The notes under the pieces are model-generated. The model made no database searches, was not told the origin of the DNA, and saw nothing but the letters and a program-made list of their open reading frames with translations. DNA of 64,000 nt, taken from positions 884,207,835-884,271,834 of the forward strand of contig OY856410.1 in assembly GCA_963693085.1 (NCBI GenBank). The letters are read 5' to 3'. Positions within the stretch are counted from its first letter, which is position 1. Each line of letters starts with the position of its first letter. The translations under genes and the position numbers were made by a program. Shown here piece by piece: positions 1-11,300 of the stretch. Source of the DNA: Alisma plantago-aquatica. Its lineage: Eukaryota; Streptophyta; Magnoliopsida; Alismatales; Alismataceae.

Positions 1-185
1 TTGATGGGACTTGAGACTTCATCATAGTTTTTTCTAGTTTTTGAATTTCCTATTTGTGTGCTTATTGATTCCCTCACTTTTCTTTGAGACAATGAGTCTT
101 GGGATTCGTTGCATATGATTATAAAAATAAAAAATATAGTTTATTAATATACATGATTCATTTCAATAAATTAATAAAAACATTG

Positions 186-449
186 TCAAGTTATCACATA
201 TACCTTCATATTTATTTTGATCAATTCTATAGGCCAAGGAAGGTAGGTGCCTATTCTTTGACAAACTTGATAAACTTTAGCGATATCTAAAGGTATTGGC
301 ACACTTTCTTCAGGCATCAACAAGGTATCAATTATCACTTTTTTGTGTTTTGGATCCAATGCCACATTGTGAAGGATAATTGGCTCATTTATATGAGATA
401 TATACACCCTTCCATCAACTACTGAACATAATGGATTATCTAACATCAA
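186..449 (-). pseudogene. DUF8039-like fragment of a CACTA-associated protein
   Basis: An open frame of 87 codons on the minus strand. Its spacing resembles the plant DUF8039 family found in transposon-encoded proteins: a Cys-containing start (NPLCSVVDGRVY), a His in the middle (ILHNVALDP), then PIPLDIAKVYQVCQRIGTYL followed by PWP near the C-terminus. The family's biochemical role is unknown to me; it is usually seen in proteins carried by En/Spm-like elements. The fragment is bounded by stops, has no convincing start context, and lies about 1.8 kb from a CACTA N-terminal domain on the same strand (2271-2564). I read both as debris of minus-strand CACTA elements. The match is by eye and could be wrong. 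Confidence 0.45.
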
Positions 450-589
450 AATACACTTGTAAAAGCCCTACAAAAATCTCAAATATAGATATTGTTAACA
501 TGAGAAATCACAATCTCTAAAATTTACTACATAACAGACTTGTTGATTACCTCAGGTAGATGTGAGAATTGTGCAAGTGGGCAATTAGA

Positions 590-840
590 TTTGGAAGGAC
601 AAACGGGCAGAGGAAGGATGGATGGGCGGAAGAAGGATGACCGGAGGGAGACTTTGGCCCATTCGTGGGAGACTTCAGCGACAGAGGGGTGCCGGAGGAG
701 GGGATCGTTGGACTAAAGATGCGCGTGCGGGAGACAGTCGGGATCGCTCCTTCTTTTAGATAGTGGAAGGGCTTGTTTAGTGTGGGAGAAGTTGGATCCC
801 CCGCTGAGAAGAGGAAACAAAACTCAAAACCTCTGCATGA
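590..840. other. GC-richer island, unassigned
   Basis: A G-rich block (for example runs of ggagg, gcgggagac and gccggagg) inside otherwise AT-rich DNA. No recognisable domain is encoded in any frame. It could be the 5' part of a decayed transposon gene, since it sits beside CACTA fragments. Confidence 0.3.
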
Positions 841-989
841 CTAATATATATGTAGGTTAATTAATTTTTTTAAAATAACATGTAAATATATGTAGGTTAA
901 TTAGTTATTTAGTGAAAAACTATCATTGTCATGACCACATAAAATTTAATTTTGTTCAAGAGACATCTCAAACAAAAATCCACCCATAT

Positions 990-1225
990 TGCCAGTGAGG
1001 TAGTAGTTTGGGTGGTTAAAAGGTCGGCTCCCCAATAAAGGGACCCTGGTTCAAAACTCATCTCCTCGGAAATCGATTTGTCCCGTCACATAGGCCGGCA
1101 CAATGTGTGATTTAAATGTTCTCCCCGTTGTGCGGGTAGGCAGGGGGGGACCAAGGGTTTACACCGCTAGGGTGGGTCTCGCTTAATCGCGGATCTTCCT
1201 CAAGGGTGGTTACCACATATCTATA
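990..1225 (+). repeat. tRNA-derived SINE-like element
   Basis: It begins with a tRNA-like stretch: a box A-like TGGGTGGTTAAAAGG, then an excellent box B, GGTTCAAAACT, at 1048-1058, as in an RNA polymerase III internal promoter. A conserved-looking, GC-richer body follows (CCCGTCACATAGGCCGGCAC, then TGTGCGGGTAGGC and GGGTGGGTCTCGCTTAA) inside AT-rich DNA. Length (about 235 bp) and composition fit plant Au-type or other tRNA-derived SINEs. No clear target duplication or tail was identified. A second, more decayed relative lies at 4330-4460. Confidence 0.6.
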
Positions 1226-1751
1226 AAAAAAACCATATTGAGAAAATTAAATTGCAAAAAAGAACTTGTACCCATATTTGACTATAATTTTATAAAAAAA
1301 TCATGATCTGATTACATGTTCATGAAAAAATTCTATAAAAAGAAATAGCGTCCGGCTCGGTTCACAGTATATAATAAGAAGTAGGAGTCTATTGTAGATA
1401 CAACAACATGTATAGCTTGTTGCATAGTCACAAATTCAGCATTCAGCATTATTTGGTGAGGTTGAAAATTTACGTATTCGGGAATTATGTGGGAACTTCG
1501 GATAAAAAAGGCAAAGATATGATAATAGTTTCGATCAACCATTCTGGAAAAAAATGGATACAATTCAGATATATATATATATATACAAATTTTACTTGGT
1601 AATTTGGTACAAAAAGTTCAACAATTATCAAGATTCATACATGTACATAAAACTACAACGTTACCACAATGGTCAATTTGGTAAAATCATAGCTGTAGAA
1701 TTTAGTTGAGAAACAAAAATATGTACAATTGATAAACATCGACTTTTAAGG

Positions 1752-1935
1752 GTCTGACTGGTTTGGTGTAACTGAAATTTCCCTGGAACTCATTTTCCTG
1801 GAAGGCTCCGATTGGTTCAGTGTAAGTAGAGTTTTTTTGGAAGGAAGTGCAGTTCCTAGAAATTGAGTCCAGATGATTGGTTTAAAAATCAAAGTTTTTC
1901 AGGAAAATGAGTTCCATGTGATTGGTTTGCTGTAA
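1752..1935. repeat. Four diverged copies of a GATTGGTT..GTGTAA motif
   Basis: The motif GACTGGTTTGGTGTAA recurs as GATTGGTTCAGTGTAA, GATTGGTTTAAA and GATTGGTTTGCTGTAA at roughly 50-bp spacing. The intervals contain TTTTCCTGGAA or TTTTTCAGGAAAATGAG. The GGGTCTGactGGTTTGG start at about 1748 resembles PIF/Harbinger (Tourist-like) termini, so a small nonautonomous DNA element is possible, but no matching inverted end was confirmed. Confidence 0.4.
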
Positions 1936-2270
1936 TTTTATTACACTACATGAAATGTAATGTACCACAAACATCACAAACTTTATATTTTGCAAATTAT
2001 ATCATATCTATTTTAAATAGAACTTCATAAGCAACAAAGTATTATTCATAGGCTTATCCCTAAGTACATATGATTTTTTAATACATGGATAATTTCGATG
2101 TCGTCTCTTGCTCAAGATCAACATGATCATCATTATCAAAATGACATATGTTTGTTGACGTTCCTTACAACCAATATAATCAGCCATCTACATAAAAAAG
2201 AAAATAATCCATATATGTTTAAACAAAATTTCTATGCAAACAAGTGATATTACATAAGTTATACTGATGT

Positions 2271-2564
2271 TTAATCAGTAGTAGAACTGTATTTTGCTTT
2301 ACAAAATTTATATGATACGAAGAATATGACAGTCACCCAAATACTATTTGGTAAGAATCCCTTAATGACATGTTCATAAACATCTTCCTTTGATTTTAAA
2401 TACCTATTGCTACAAGTTTTGCATGGACACAACAATTGATTGCTTCTTAAAGGCCTTTGATGAAAAAGAGCATAGTATATGAATGCAGACAGCCCCTCTC
2501 GAAAGTCTTTACTAAGGAAACATCTTTCAATGTACATCCAACTCCTATAGGCTAAGTAATCCAT
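2271..2564 (-). pseudogene. CACTA transposase N-terminal (Transpos_assoc) fragment
   Basis: A 97-codon minus-strand frame with the signature of the plant transposase-associated domain: RSWMYIERCFLSKDFREGL at the start, then CPCKTCSNRYL (the CPC..C metal-binding-like motif) and a following EDVYEHVIKGFLPN. In intact elements this domain opens the TNP2-type transposase. Compare the plus-strand copy at 10653, which has DKSWMKVRNRLSTEYINGV and CPCVKCNN. Here the frame runs off into unrelated residues after GFLPNSIWV, and no TNP2 domain follows downstream on the minus strand (below 2271). This is a truncated relic. Confidence 0.7.
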
Positions 2565-2695
2565 CTACAAAAATAATAAATAATATATTTAGTATCATAG
2601 TAGGAAAATAAGTTGATCATCCATATGACAACAATAAAAATACTTCTCTAGATATTTTGTTGAACTCCTTTTCCCTAGATTGCAAGATACATTCT

Positions 2696-2960
2696 CAAAT
2701 AAATTTTTATTGGAGATATGCCTATTTTAAATAATCTTCTTTTTTATGATATTTTTTTGCATCTAACATAGCACATAAAGTTGAGCATTTCAAATTGTAT
2801 TGAATGTGTTATTGAAATTAGGAATTTATTAATTTGTTTTTATCTTCTTTAAATCTTCATGTTCTAATGTGTAACAACATGACATTATTCAACATTACAA
2901 TATCTTCATCATTAAATGAAAACAATGATCAACTAAGATCATTTGACTTAACTAAAATAG
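2696..2960. repeat. Direct duplication, copy 1
   Basis: This stretch is repeated at 3125-3379 with scattered substitutions and small indels. Shared landmarks are GCATCTAACATAGCAC, TTGTATTGAATGTGTTATT, TAGGAATTTATTAATTTG and CTTCATGTTCTAATGTGTAA. It is AT-rich with no coding content. Confidence 0.85.
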
Positions 2961-3124
2961 CATTATATTAAAGAGTTGTATTTGAATTATGACTATGCCA
3001 TTTGAAAATATATGAACCAGAAATACATATCACTACAGAATGTTTGAAAAAAATTATAACGTGCACATCTAAGTATAGTAATTGTCTACAACATGACATT
3101 ATTCATGTGTTATAGAAAAACTAC

Positions 3125-3379
3125 TAATAAAAATTGGAGCAAGATATGCCTTATTTAATTAATTTCTTTATAATATTTTATTGCATCTAACATAGCACGT
3201 CAAGTTGATCATTTAAAGTTGTATTGAATGTGTTATTAAAATTAGGAATTTATTAATTTGTTTTTATCTTCTTTAAATCTTCATGTTCTAATGTGTAACA
3301 ACATGACATTATTCAATATTACAATATCTTCATCATTAAGTGTAAACAAAGTTCAACTAAGATCACTTGACTTAACTAA
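3125..3379. repeat. Direct duplication, copy 2
   Basis: Second copy of the repeat at 2696-2960, offset by about 420 bp in the same orientation. The moderate divergence suggests an old local duplication rather than two recent insertions. Confidence 0.85.
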
Positions 3380-3630
3380 AAAATCTATCATTTGTAGAGA
3401 AAAAATACAAGTAATGTAGTTCACAAAACAAACTTAGCATGCTCTTTAAAAATATTATATATCTAGTTGATCTTAATTTTTTACCATGAATAAAATAAAT
3501 AAAATAAAAACATGTATATCAAAATTTTATTTCATTATAAAACAATGATAAGAATTTGGATATGCATGAGATAAATGTAATTAATTCTAAAAGTAAATCA
3601 TTGCTAATAATTTAGTTGATATAGGTATTA

Positions 3631-3775
3631 CAAATGGTTGTTTGGTATCATTTGGGAAAGAAAGGATAAATGGAAAAGGAAAGGGAATGGACAAATTATT
3701 AAAAATGGTTGTTTAGTAACATGTGGGAAAGAGAGGATAACTGAAAAGAAAAAAGAATGGAAAAGTTATTAAAAA
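3631..3775. repeat. Two tandem copies of a ~75-bp unit
   Basis: AAATGGTTGTTTGGTATCAT followed by GGGAAAGAAAGGATAAATGG is repeated as AAATGGTTGTTTAGTAACAT followed by GGGAAAGAGAGGATAACTG. Each copy ends in a purine-rich AAAGGGAATGG / AAAGAATGG stretch and a TTATTAAAA. Confidence 0.75.
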
Positions 3776-3779
3776 ATGT

Positions 3780-5589
3780 GTCTTCATCGCTATGCTGAAC
3801 AAACATGATTTTTTAAGGTAAAGAGGACTTTAGCCTTATGGCGATCTAAAAAAGTGACAACGGCGTGCTCTAGGATGCTATAACAAATTTAAATATAAGC
3901 AACCTAATATAATTAATTAGAATAATGATGATAGATCATGTATTGTAAAATTAAGATATATACTATTTTGGCCTATGTATAGAACAAGGTTAAGATTTTT
4001 GTATCCAAGTAATACATACTCAATGAGAAACTAGGTCATTAACTTATATAGTTGAATCAACAATGTACGTCAATAATGATTTTTTAATACTAACACTAAG
4101 ATATTGTTAATACCACTTGAAAATATTCGATTATCAAGAGTATGTAATGGTGATAAACCTGATTTTTTAGAGTGATCTAATATTATTAATTAAAATATGA
4201 TCTCACATAATTATCAGCAACATGAAAAAAAATTAAGATCAGAAAATATTACTAAATATGGCATTGACAACAATTCCAACAAAAAGAGAACCTAAATCAA
4301 ACTCAAGGCACGAAATAAATCATTCCCGTGTACAAGATTTGTCAACCACGACATCCCTTAATAAAAGGACCCGAGTTTGACTCCTAGAGGCCGCATTGAA
4401 TTTACCACCCTTCTAAGTATTTGCCTCTACTAGGGGTTGAGGGAGGGGAGAGTAATGTCTATCATGGTTCAAATAAATTATTGTTTTACATGTACATTTT
4501 ATATAAAATAACAAGAACATCTCATTTGACGGGTTGACATGTAAAAATATGGATGCAATATCTAGACAAACATGTCAATGACTCTCAAGTTCAGGTTTTT
4601 ATTATATAAAACAAATAAACACATATTGTATATTCGCTTTCGGACAGACTCTTAAGAACACTGATAATATATGTACAAAAAAATCAGAGATACGGGAACC
4701 CTTTTTCAAAAATGAAAAATTAACTGACTTCAGCCACAATAAAAAGATGTTAATTTGTATTGTCCTTGCTACTATGCAACTGTGCCTTAGAGACTGTTGT
4801 TCGAGGAGAGAAAATAGGAAAGACCTAAACGTTTTCGGTCACCCAGAGATGCGATTTAAAAGATGCCCCTTTTAACACTGTCTAGGTAGATTGGCCGAGG
4901 ATAATGGTTCCTAGTGTAGGGAAAAATATAATTTTAGTATACAAGGAACAATCTAATAGTCGGAGAAGGCACTCACCAGAAGTACAGGCAAAAATAGAAT
5001 GACCTATCCAATGTCGGAGAAGAATGGATAAGAAACAATCTAATGTCCGAAGAAGGCACCCACTAGATAATGGCCTATCCAACGTCACTAATTACCCGAT
5101 TAGGCCTGGCCGCAGTAGACGAACCACACCGAAGACTCCTTGCAGAAACAATAGTAGACTTCCGATGGCTAATACTGAGGCAAAATAGATTGAATCCTGA
5201 CGAAGAAGACCAGACAGAAGAAGACTTGCAGCGGCACAAGGAGAGGGAGTGCTTGTTCTGGTTTTGGAGGCGGGACTTTGGCGTCGTTCTATTTCCAGAG
5301 TGAGAGCGAGGGTTTGGCGCCGTTGTTTTGTTTTTGGAGCGGTAGATATAGAATGGAAGGGAGGCATGAATTGGAAAGTAATCCACCGTCTAAATGAATT
5401 AGTATTCAACAAGGTACATAAAGGGAAACTGCAATTGTTGTTTAAAATCAACGGTTGATCCATTTAAACAATTATGATTATATAAAAGGAAAAAGATAAA
5501 TGTCCACAATCAAATGAACTCTTCACGGAAGTAAAAGGGATAATGGTTAGTTTAATATAGTTAATATTGGTTAGGAAAAAAGTTAAAGA
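3780..5589. other. Unassigned AT-rich DNA with a GC-richer block at 5065-5400
   Basis: Apart from the SINE-like repeat at 4330-4460, no element or gene was recognised. The 5065-5400 block is GC-richer and is open on both strands, but none of the frames encodes a recognisable domain. Its position just inside a CACTA terminus (5794) makes transposon-internal sequence likely. Confidence 0.4.
4330..4460 (+). repeat. Decayed tRNA-derived SINE-like repeat
   Basis: ATCCCTTAATAAAAGGACCC then GAGTTTGACTCCT (degenerate box B, about 4373-4385) parallels CCCCAATAAAGGGACCC then GGTTCAAAACT in the SINE at 990-1225. It ends in a G-rich tail (GGGTTGAGGGAGGGGAGAG). Confidence 0.45.
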
Positions 5590-5794
5590 GGTTAGGAGCA
5601 ATCCTTGAGTAAATTAAATAATAGTCTGGGATACATTTCCAAAGGTCAGGGATAAGCCTTTGGGAAAATTTAATATACTCATCAAGGATAGCATCACAAG
5701 GGTCAGGGATAAGCCTTTGAAAAAATTAATACACTTGTCAGGGATTATGTCCTTGAGGAAAAATCCTTCCACCTTGTTGAGTTTTGTAGTAGTG
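5590..5794. mobile_element. CACTA-type right terminus with subterminal repeats
   Basis: TTTTGTAGTAGTG at 5782-5794 is the reverse complement of a canonical CACTACTACAAAA end. It is preceded by direct repeats of GGTCAGGGATAAGCCTTTG at about 5644 and 5701, with a partial copy near 5737, as expected for subterminal transposase-binding repeats. The element would extend leftward. Its other end was not found, so its length is unknown. Confidence 0.55.
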
Positions 5795-6059
5795 ATTGAG
5801 GGGAAATAGTCTTTAGAAAATATTGAAACATGAAACAATGCTAAGTGAGTATTTTTTTTAAACAATTCAGAAATAAATTGTTTTGTTCGGGATAATACGT
5901 GAAAATGCGTAAATGACGAATAAAACATGAATAATTCATAAAATTCGAGGAAAATATGAGTTTAATACAAAATTCAGGTGTACCATACGTTTAATAAAAA
6001 ATTTGCATATTACACGTGAATAATTGAAAATTTCAGAGAATTATGTGAATATGACGTGT

Positions 6060-6687
6060 TGTTTAATTATGGTCCTTTACAATATGTAGCTAGTACAACA
6101 TGTGATATCATGTTGTGTAATGATAGTATATTACAATGGTTTAGTTTATGTTGTGTAATGGAGATCTATTACAACAATATTTTATGTGTGGATATTACAA
6201 CAGGTTATAACATGTTGTGTAATTATAATATATAACAACAAGTTGGAGTTTGTAGTCTCATGTTGGGATATAACAACGAGTTTCAATATGTTGTATTATG
6301 GTGGTCTATTACAATATGTATCAAATACAACATGTAAAGGCTTGTTGTATAATTAATACATACTACAACGGGTGAGTCTGTGTTGTGTAATGATGGTCTA
6401 TTACAACATGTAACTATTACAACAGGTCAAAATATATTGTGTAAATAACATCTTTTACAACGGTTTTGAATATGTTGTGATACTACAACCTATTACAACA
6501 CTTTAGCAGTTGTTGTAGTATCCCCCTATACTACAACAGGTTTGGCATGTTGTAAATGACTTGTGTTGTATAAAATATACAATATACAACACAAAAATGG
6601 GCTTGTTGTGATAAGTATGCTAACTACAACACAATCATCAGAACTGTTGTGTATCTCCTGTTGTAAAAAACATTTTCTGTAGTAGTG
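6060..6687. mobile_element. CACTA terminus with long subterminal repeat array
   Basis: TTTTCTGTAGTAGTG at 6673-6687 is the reverse complement of a canonical CACTACTACAGAAAA end. The preceding ~600 bp is packed with the motif TGTTGTGTAAT and its inverse ATTACAACA in both orientations (for example CATGTTGTGTAATG, TATTACAACATGTAAC, CTACAACACAATCATC). This is the hallmark of CACTA subterminal regions where the accessory protein binds. The element extends leftward; the minus-strand coding relics at 186-2564 may belong to it, but the left end was not found. Confidence 0.7.
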
Positions 6688-9600
6688 TGAGTTTGAGTGA
6701 TTGAAGATGGAAAGGTCAGTTTTCTACAAGAAACAAAGAACCCTCTAGACATTCCTCAAGTTAACCTATTAGCACAACCTCATAGGAACCTTCATGTTTT
6801 ATAAAACCTCAAGTTACATAATATGTGCCTAGTTTTGCCTGTGAAATCAATAATTATATGGGTAATTGCAAGAACACCATTGTATGTGTCAATGTAGACT
6901 TTTACTGACTTCTAGGATCTGCTTGCATTTGAGACTCTAATTTTTTATTTTTAGAGAAATTATGATTTATTTATAAATTTCTTATCATTATAGATCATGC
7001 ATTTATTAGAATAGTAAGGAATATTTGACATACAAAACAATGAATTTCCTCAAAGAAGTACACAAAATCCTAAAATTTGCACTTATTAATGTATATAAAT
7101 TGATAACTCTTTTTCAAATCATTGTGAGTATATTCTTTTACCAAAGCATAATCGGACATTATCCATAGACCACAACTTAGAGTATTATAATTTCATCTCC
7201 TAAAGATTAGGAGAAATGAATGTGAATATAATGTGTGGAATATGTGTTATGTAGTACTCACCCTATCCATCTTGGCAAGTAGTACATTTATATAAGTTTA
7301 TTATGGCGGAAACTAAAACTATATGGGCATATACATCATACTAGTTATTTTCATATCATAACTATGACCATATATTCTAGAATTTAGAATCTTACATAGT
7401 TAAAGTGTAAGGAGTTATGTATGGATAACCCCTTAACCACCATGATACCTAATTGTATGCCCACATGTTGAATGGAGTAAGATCAAGAAATGTAATCACC
7501 CTCACATTACAAAACCCTACCCAAATATATTTTACCCAATAGGTAAACTAGAAGGTTAATGTGGTCCTTGGTCATGTTAAAGAAGGACTAAAGTGTAGAC
7601 TAGAGTGGTAGTGTCTCCAAATATGTCTTGCTACACTCTTGGTTACTAGGGCATTGTCTTATAAGCTTATTAAGTTCATTTTTGTTCAATCTGATGTAAG
7701 TACACATTGATGATTCACGCTAAATGACATGATTATTTTATGATCCTAGATTCACACTTTCAGTTACTTATTATTCATTTATAGGATACACCAAATTGAT
7801 ATGAACTGATTGGTCATATAATTGACTAAAGTAAATGGACTACCACGTTGACTATGAATTATCATAGGATGTGTCTCTATATCAAATTCCCTTAAAATAT
7901 TATAGAGTTAAAATCAAGTCTAATAAAACATACAGTTTTCAATGTTTAAGAAATCATTTGAGGTCTAATTGCATGATGTAGAAAATTCTTGATCATTAAC
8001 ACCCATGGTGACATAAAGGATAGGATCAAGCATAAATTAAAGTTGAAAGAGTATGAAATGCCCACATAGAGGGTATGATAACACCCATGGTTTATGTTCC
8101 TATCACAATAAATCACATAACACGAGCTTGCTTCTAATAAATTTAAGTTTCACACTCCCCACACTACCATCGATCATTTTTATTAATTTGGAGTGCTTGG
8201 AGATGTTTATTGTGAGTGGTCTCAATGAAATATAGCACATATTTTACATATGTTACCATTACATCCCTCATATCCCATTTTTATAATATTTTTTTAGTTG
8301 AGATTTGTTTTATGTTGGATAGGTTGTCGTACACATATACAATAAACTGTATTAACCTTCTGCTGCAAGGTTGTAAATGATGTATGCACCTTTCCGTTAG
8401 TCATGGTCATAATAAGGTGTCTAACAATATGCTTCTTCATCATGGTCCTTGAGACTTTGCACACCTATCACTTGGTTTTAAATTTTGTTGAAATATTATA
8501 CATACTTTGACCAATCACAATTTAATGTACTTTGGTACTTATTATATGACCGATTAACATCATAATTTGAAGAGGGCCTGATGTGCATGCCACTACATAC
8601 TCATCATAGGAAATCTATTTGAAGAGCTTCCTTGAAGATCAATTATAATTTTCTAGTGGAAGTTTTCTAGAAATATATTTCAAAAAATATGAAAGGAGGC
8701 AATCAATTACTCATTTAGTTTATGCTTACTTCTAGTTTGTTGATTTGTGTTGGATTTATATAAGTCTGATTTAAAGACAAAGATCATATTTAATGTAATG
8801 AGTCTCTTCTAAATGAATCATGGCATCCATACACTAAATAAAATGTATTTTTCAATTGGCATTTCAGATATCTTAATGCAAAGTGGAATTTACCCCCTTA
8901 CATATACGAGTTTAGGTCAAATATCACATATATTTAACTTCATAATGAACTAAAATTGTGAAACATGTGTCATTTTTTAGCCTAGACAATCTATCTTTCA
9001 TATTTTATAAATGATTTATTGACAAAGCTATGGAATGTATTTTGTAACTAGAAAAACTACGTTATAGAGAAAGGGATTGGAGTTCATAGGGAAAGAATCT
9101 TAGGGATTGCTTGTTAGGTGTAATCACCAAGTAAAAATAACATATGGGAATTAAATTGACAATCTTATAATTTTATGACAATATGAATTATTTTATTGTC
9201 TTAAAATATATAATTATGATGAAATTCCATGAACAAAGAGGTAATGGAGGTTGAAGAGAAGTAGGAAGGGGAGGAGGGATGTGGAGAAAAAGGTTGGGAA
9301 AAGGTAGGATGAGAAAAATAATAGGGCCAAAAATGAACACATGGATGTGCATCACAACTAAAAATTTATTGAAGAGGAAACAAAGAATTAAGAAATGGAG
9401 GAGAGAAGGAGAAAAAGTCTCTGATGAGGAATATGAATGGGTGAAGGAGAAGAATATATGGAGTAGGTTAGAAGGCTATCTTGGAGGAGGAATAGTGGAA
9501 CTATTAAGGATAACAGGGGAATAGGTGGTGTAGTAAGAAGGGGACAAGAATTGTCATCTAAAAAGAATGAAAGAGGTGAAGAAAGAAAGGAAAGCACTTA

Positions 9601-10300
9601 GGAGAAAAAGAAATATCAATTGCAATTACTTATGACATGTGTGAAAGGTCTTATGTGATGGTCATCTTGTACTCCAGTCTAAACAAGTCTCAGTGTCCTT
9701 TTTCCTTTGTTGTTTTCTTGAAGATTTAGATATTTTTGTTATTACTCGGATATTTTAATATAGGTAACAAAGGCATGTAGCATGCACACATTTAGGTAAA
9801 ATGTATGTAGAGGCTTAAAATTAATAAAACATTAAGAATAATACTTGCTAATTTTATCTATTTTTCTAGCTCTAATGGAAGTACTTACATGTGCTAAATT
9901 GAAAGTGTGTTATCTAAATCAGTTGATGTCAAACCATGCCAATAATTATTTGCATACTTTACCTATCTGTTTTACGAGACTATATTAATTTTTTAGATAC
10001 CATATACACCTATTTAGAGCAGTGTTTTTATGAAATCATCAAATAGACACCATGAAATTTAACCTGAATTACAAGTAAAAGTTCAAACATGAAAAACTCA
10101 ACTAATAGTCATTCTCCTAAATTTTCATTAATAAATTCACTAAATGTTTAAGTTTTAAATATATCATAATTGTTAGTTTGTTCTCTTGAATAATAGTCAC
10201 TCTTTGTTTAGTTATATATATTAAAAAAATCTCTTATAACAATTTCCTAACATAGGATCTAGTCATTTTAATATTACGTGGTGCATGATTCAAAATGAAA
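6688..10300. other. Unassigned AT-rich DNA
   Basis: About 3.6 kb with no recognisable domain, terminus or gene, other than a purine-rich tract at 9230-9610. Frames are short and uninformative. It may include the 5' flank or untranslated leader of the CACTA element that begins coding at 10653. Confidence 0.5.
9230..9610 (+). repeat. Purine-rich (GA) tract
   Basis: About 380 bp in which the plus strand is strongly biased to A and G, with motifs such as GGAAGGGGAGGAGGGATG, GGAGAGAAGGAGAAAAAG and GAAAGAAAGGAAAGC. The 81-codon frame inside it is a low-complexity by-product (Lys/Arg/Glu-rich). Its function is unknown. Confidence 0.6.
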
Positions 10301-10652
10301 AGGAGCTCCATTCAACCCAGGGAATTGAGTGAGTATTGTTTCCTAATATTTTCATGTTAATTTACATATGAACACAAATGACTGTTCTAATATAAGTATT
10401 AATCATATGTCCATCTCAAATCATGAATTAAAACATTTATTCATTGTTTTGAGCATTGATATTCACTATTTATGGACTTGCAATGATTTATTCACTATCA
10501 TTAGCATTTACACCTGCTATAAATTCCCTTCCTATTTTATGCCAACTATAGTTTGTGTTTCTTTTATTTATATGGGTGTGATTGACTTATGTATCTTGCT
10601 ATAATTTTATATAACCCATTTAATGATAATGGTTTCTACCTTATAGGATTTA

Positions 10653-11300
10653 ATGACTGGAATAGATAAAAGTTGGATGAAAGTTAGGAATAGGCTATCA
10701 ACAGAATACATTAATGGTGTCACAAAATTTACTAAATTTGAATATGCAAATACAAAAGTTGATGGTTTGATAACATGCCCATGTGTTAAATGTAATAACT
10801 CATATTTCAAGAAAATAGATGAGGTTTCATCTGATCTGATAGTGAATGGCATAATTGAGCAGTATACATGTTGGGTAGAACACGGTGAATCGGTTGAAGA
10901 GACAAATTCTAATACTAGTGTTGATGTTGATGTTGATGATGACGTTAATGAGGATGTAAACGACATAGAGGGAATGATAAGGGATGGGCTAGGGTTTCCT
11001 GAGAGATTTGTTCCTACACTAGATGAAATGGGTGTAATTGATGAGGATAATGGTTTGGGTAATGACATTTTGAAATTTACTAAGCTGATGAAAGATGCAA
11101 AGAACCACTTTATGATTGTTCTAAAGAATTCTCAAAACTATCATTCACAATGTCATTGTTGCAGCTCAAAGGGTTTCATGGTTTGAGAAATAGTTGTTTT
11201 GACAATTTGATTACATTGTTATCAAAGACATTCAAGGGTTGCCATTTTCCAGAATCATTCTATGAAGCAAAAAAAATATGTTACTGACTTGGGCCTTGAT
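10653..11300 (+). pseudogene. CACTA transposase, N-terminal part (Transpos_assoc domain)
   Basis: Starts MTGIDKSWMKVRNRLSTEYI. It contains CPCVKCNNSYF and TCWVEHGES, the complete Transpos_assoc pattern (DKSWM, CPC..C, W..HGE), followed by an acidic linker with a D/V-rich run and the start of the TNP2 region near 11150 (HCCSSKGFMV). The reading frame then breaks: the expected continuation (FDNLITLLSKTFKGCHFPE) lies at 11190-11260 in another frame, and a shift at an A-run near 11268 restores the next block. This is the first part of the transposase that would cut and join element ends in the nucleus. Confidence 0.85.

Noticed and set aside
1333..1563. 76-codon minus-strand frame (MYPFFSRMVDRNYYHIF...)
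   Set aside because: No recognisable family and no gene context. Its length is unremarkable for AT-rich DNA.
3032..3050. CACTACAGAATGTTT as a left CACTA end for the terminus at 6687
   Set aside because: It resembles CACTACTACAGAAAATGTTT with a 3-bp gap, but no subterminal TGTTGTGTAAT repeats follow and no matching 3-bp duplication is evident.
5075..5463. Overlapping frames on both strands at the GC-richer block (77, 103, 123 and 69 codons)
   Set aside because: No domain, no splice context and mutually overlapping frames. GC content alone explains the open length.
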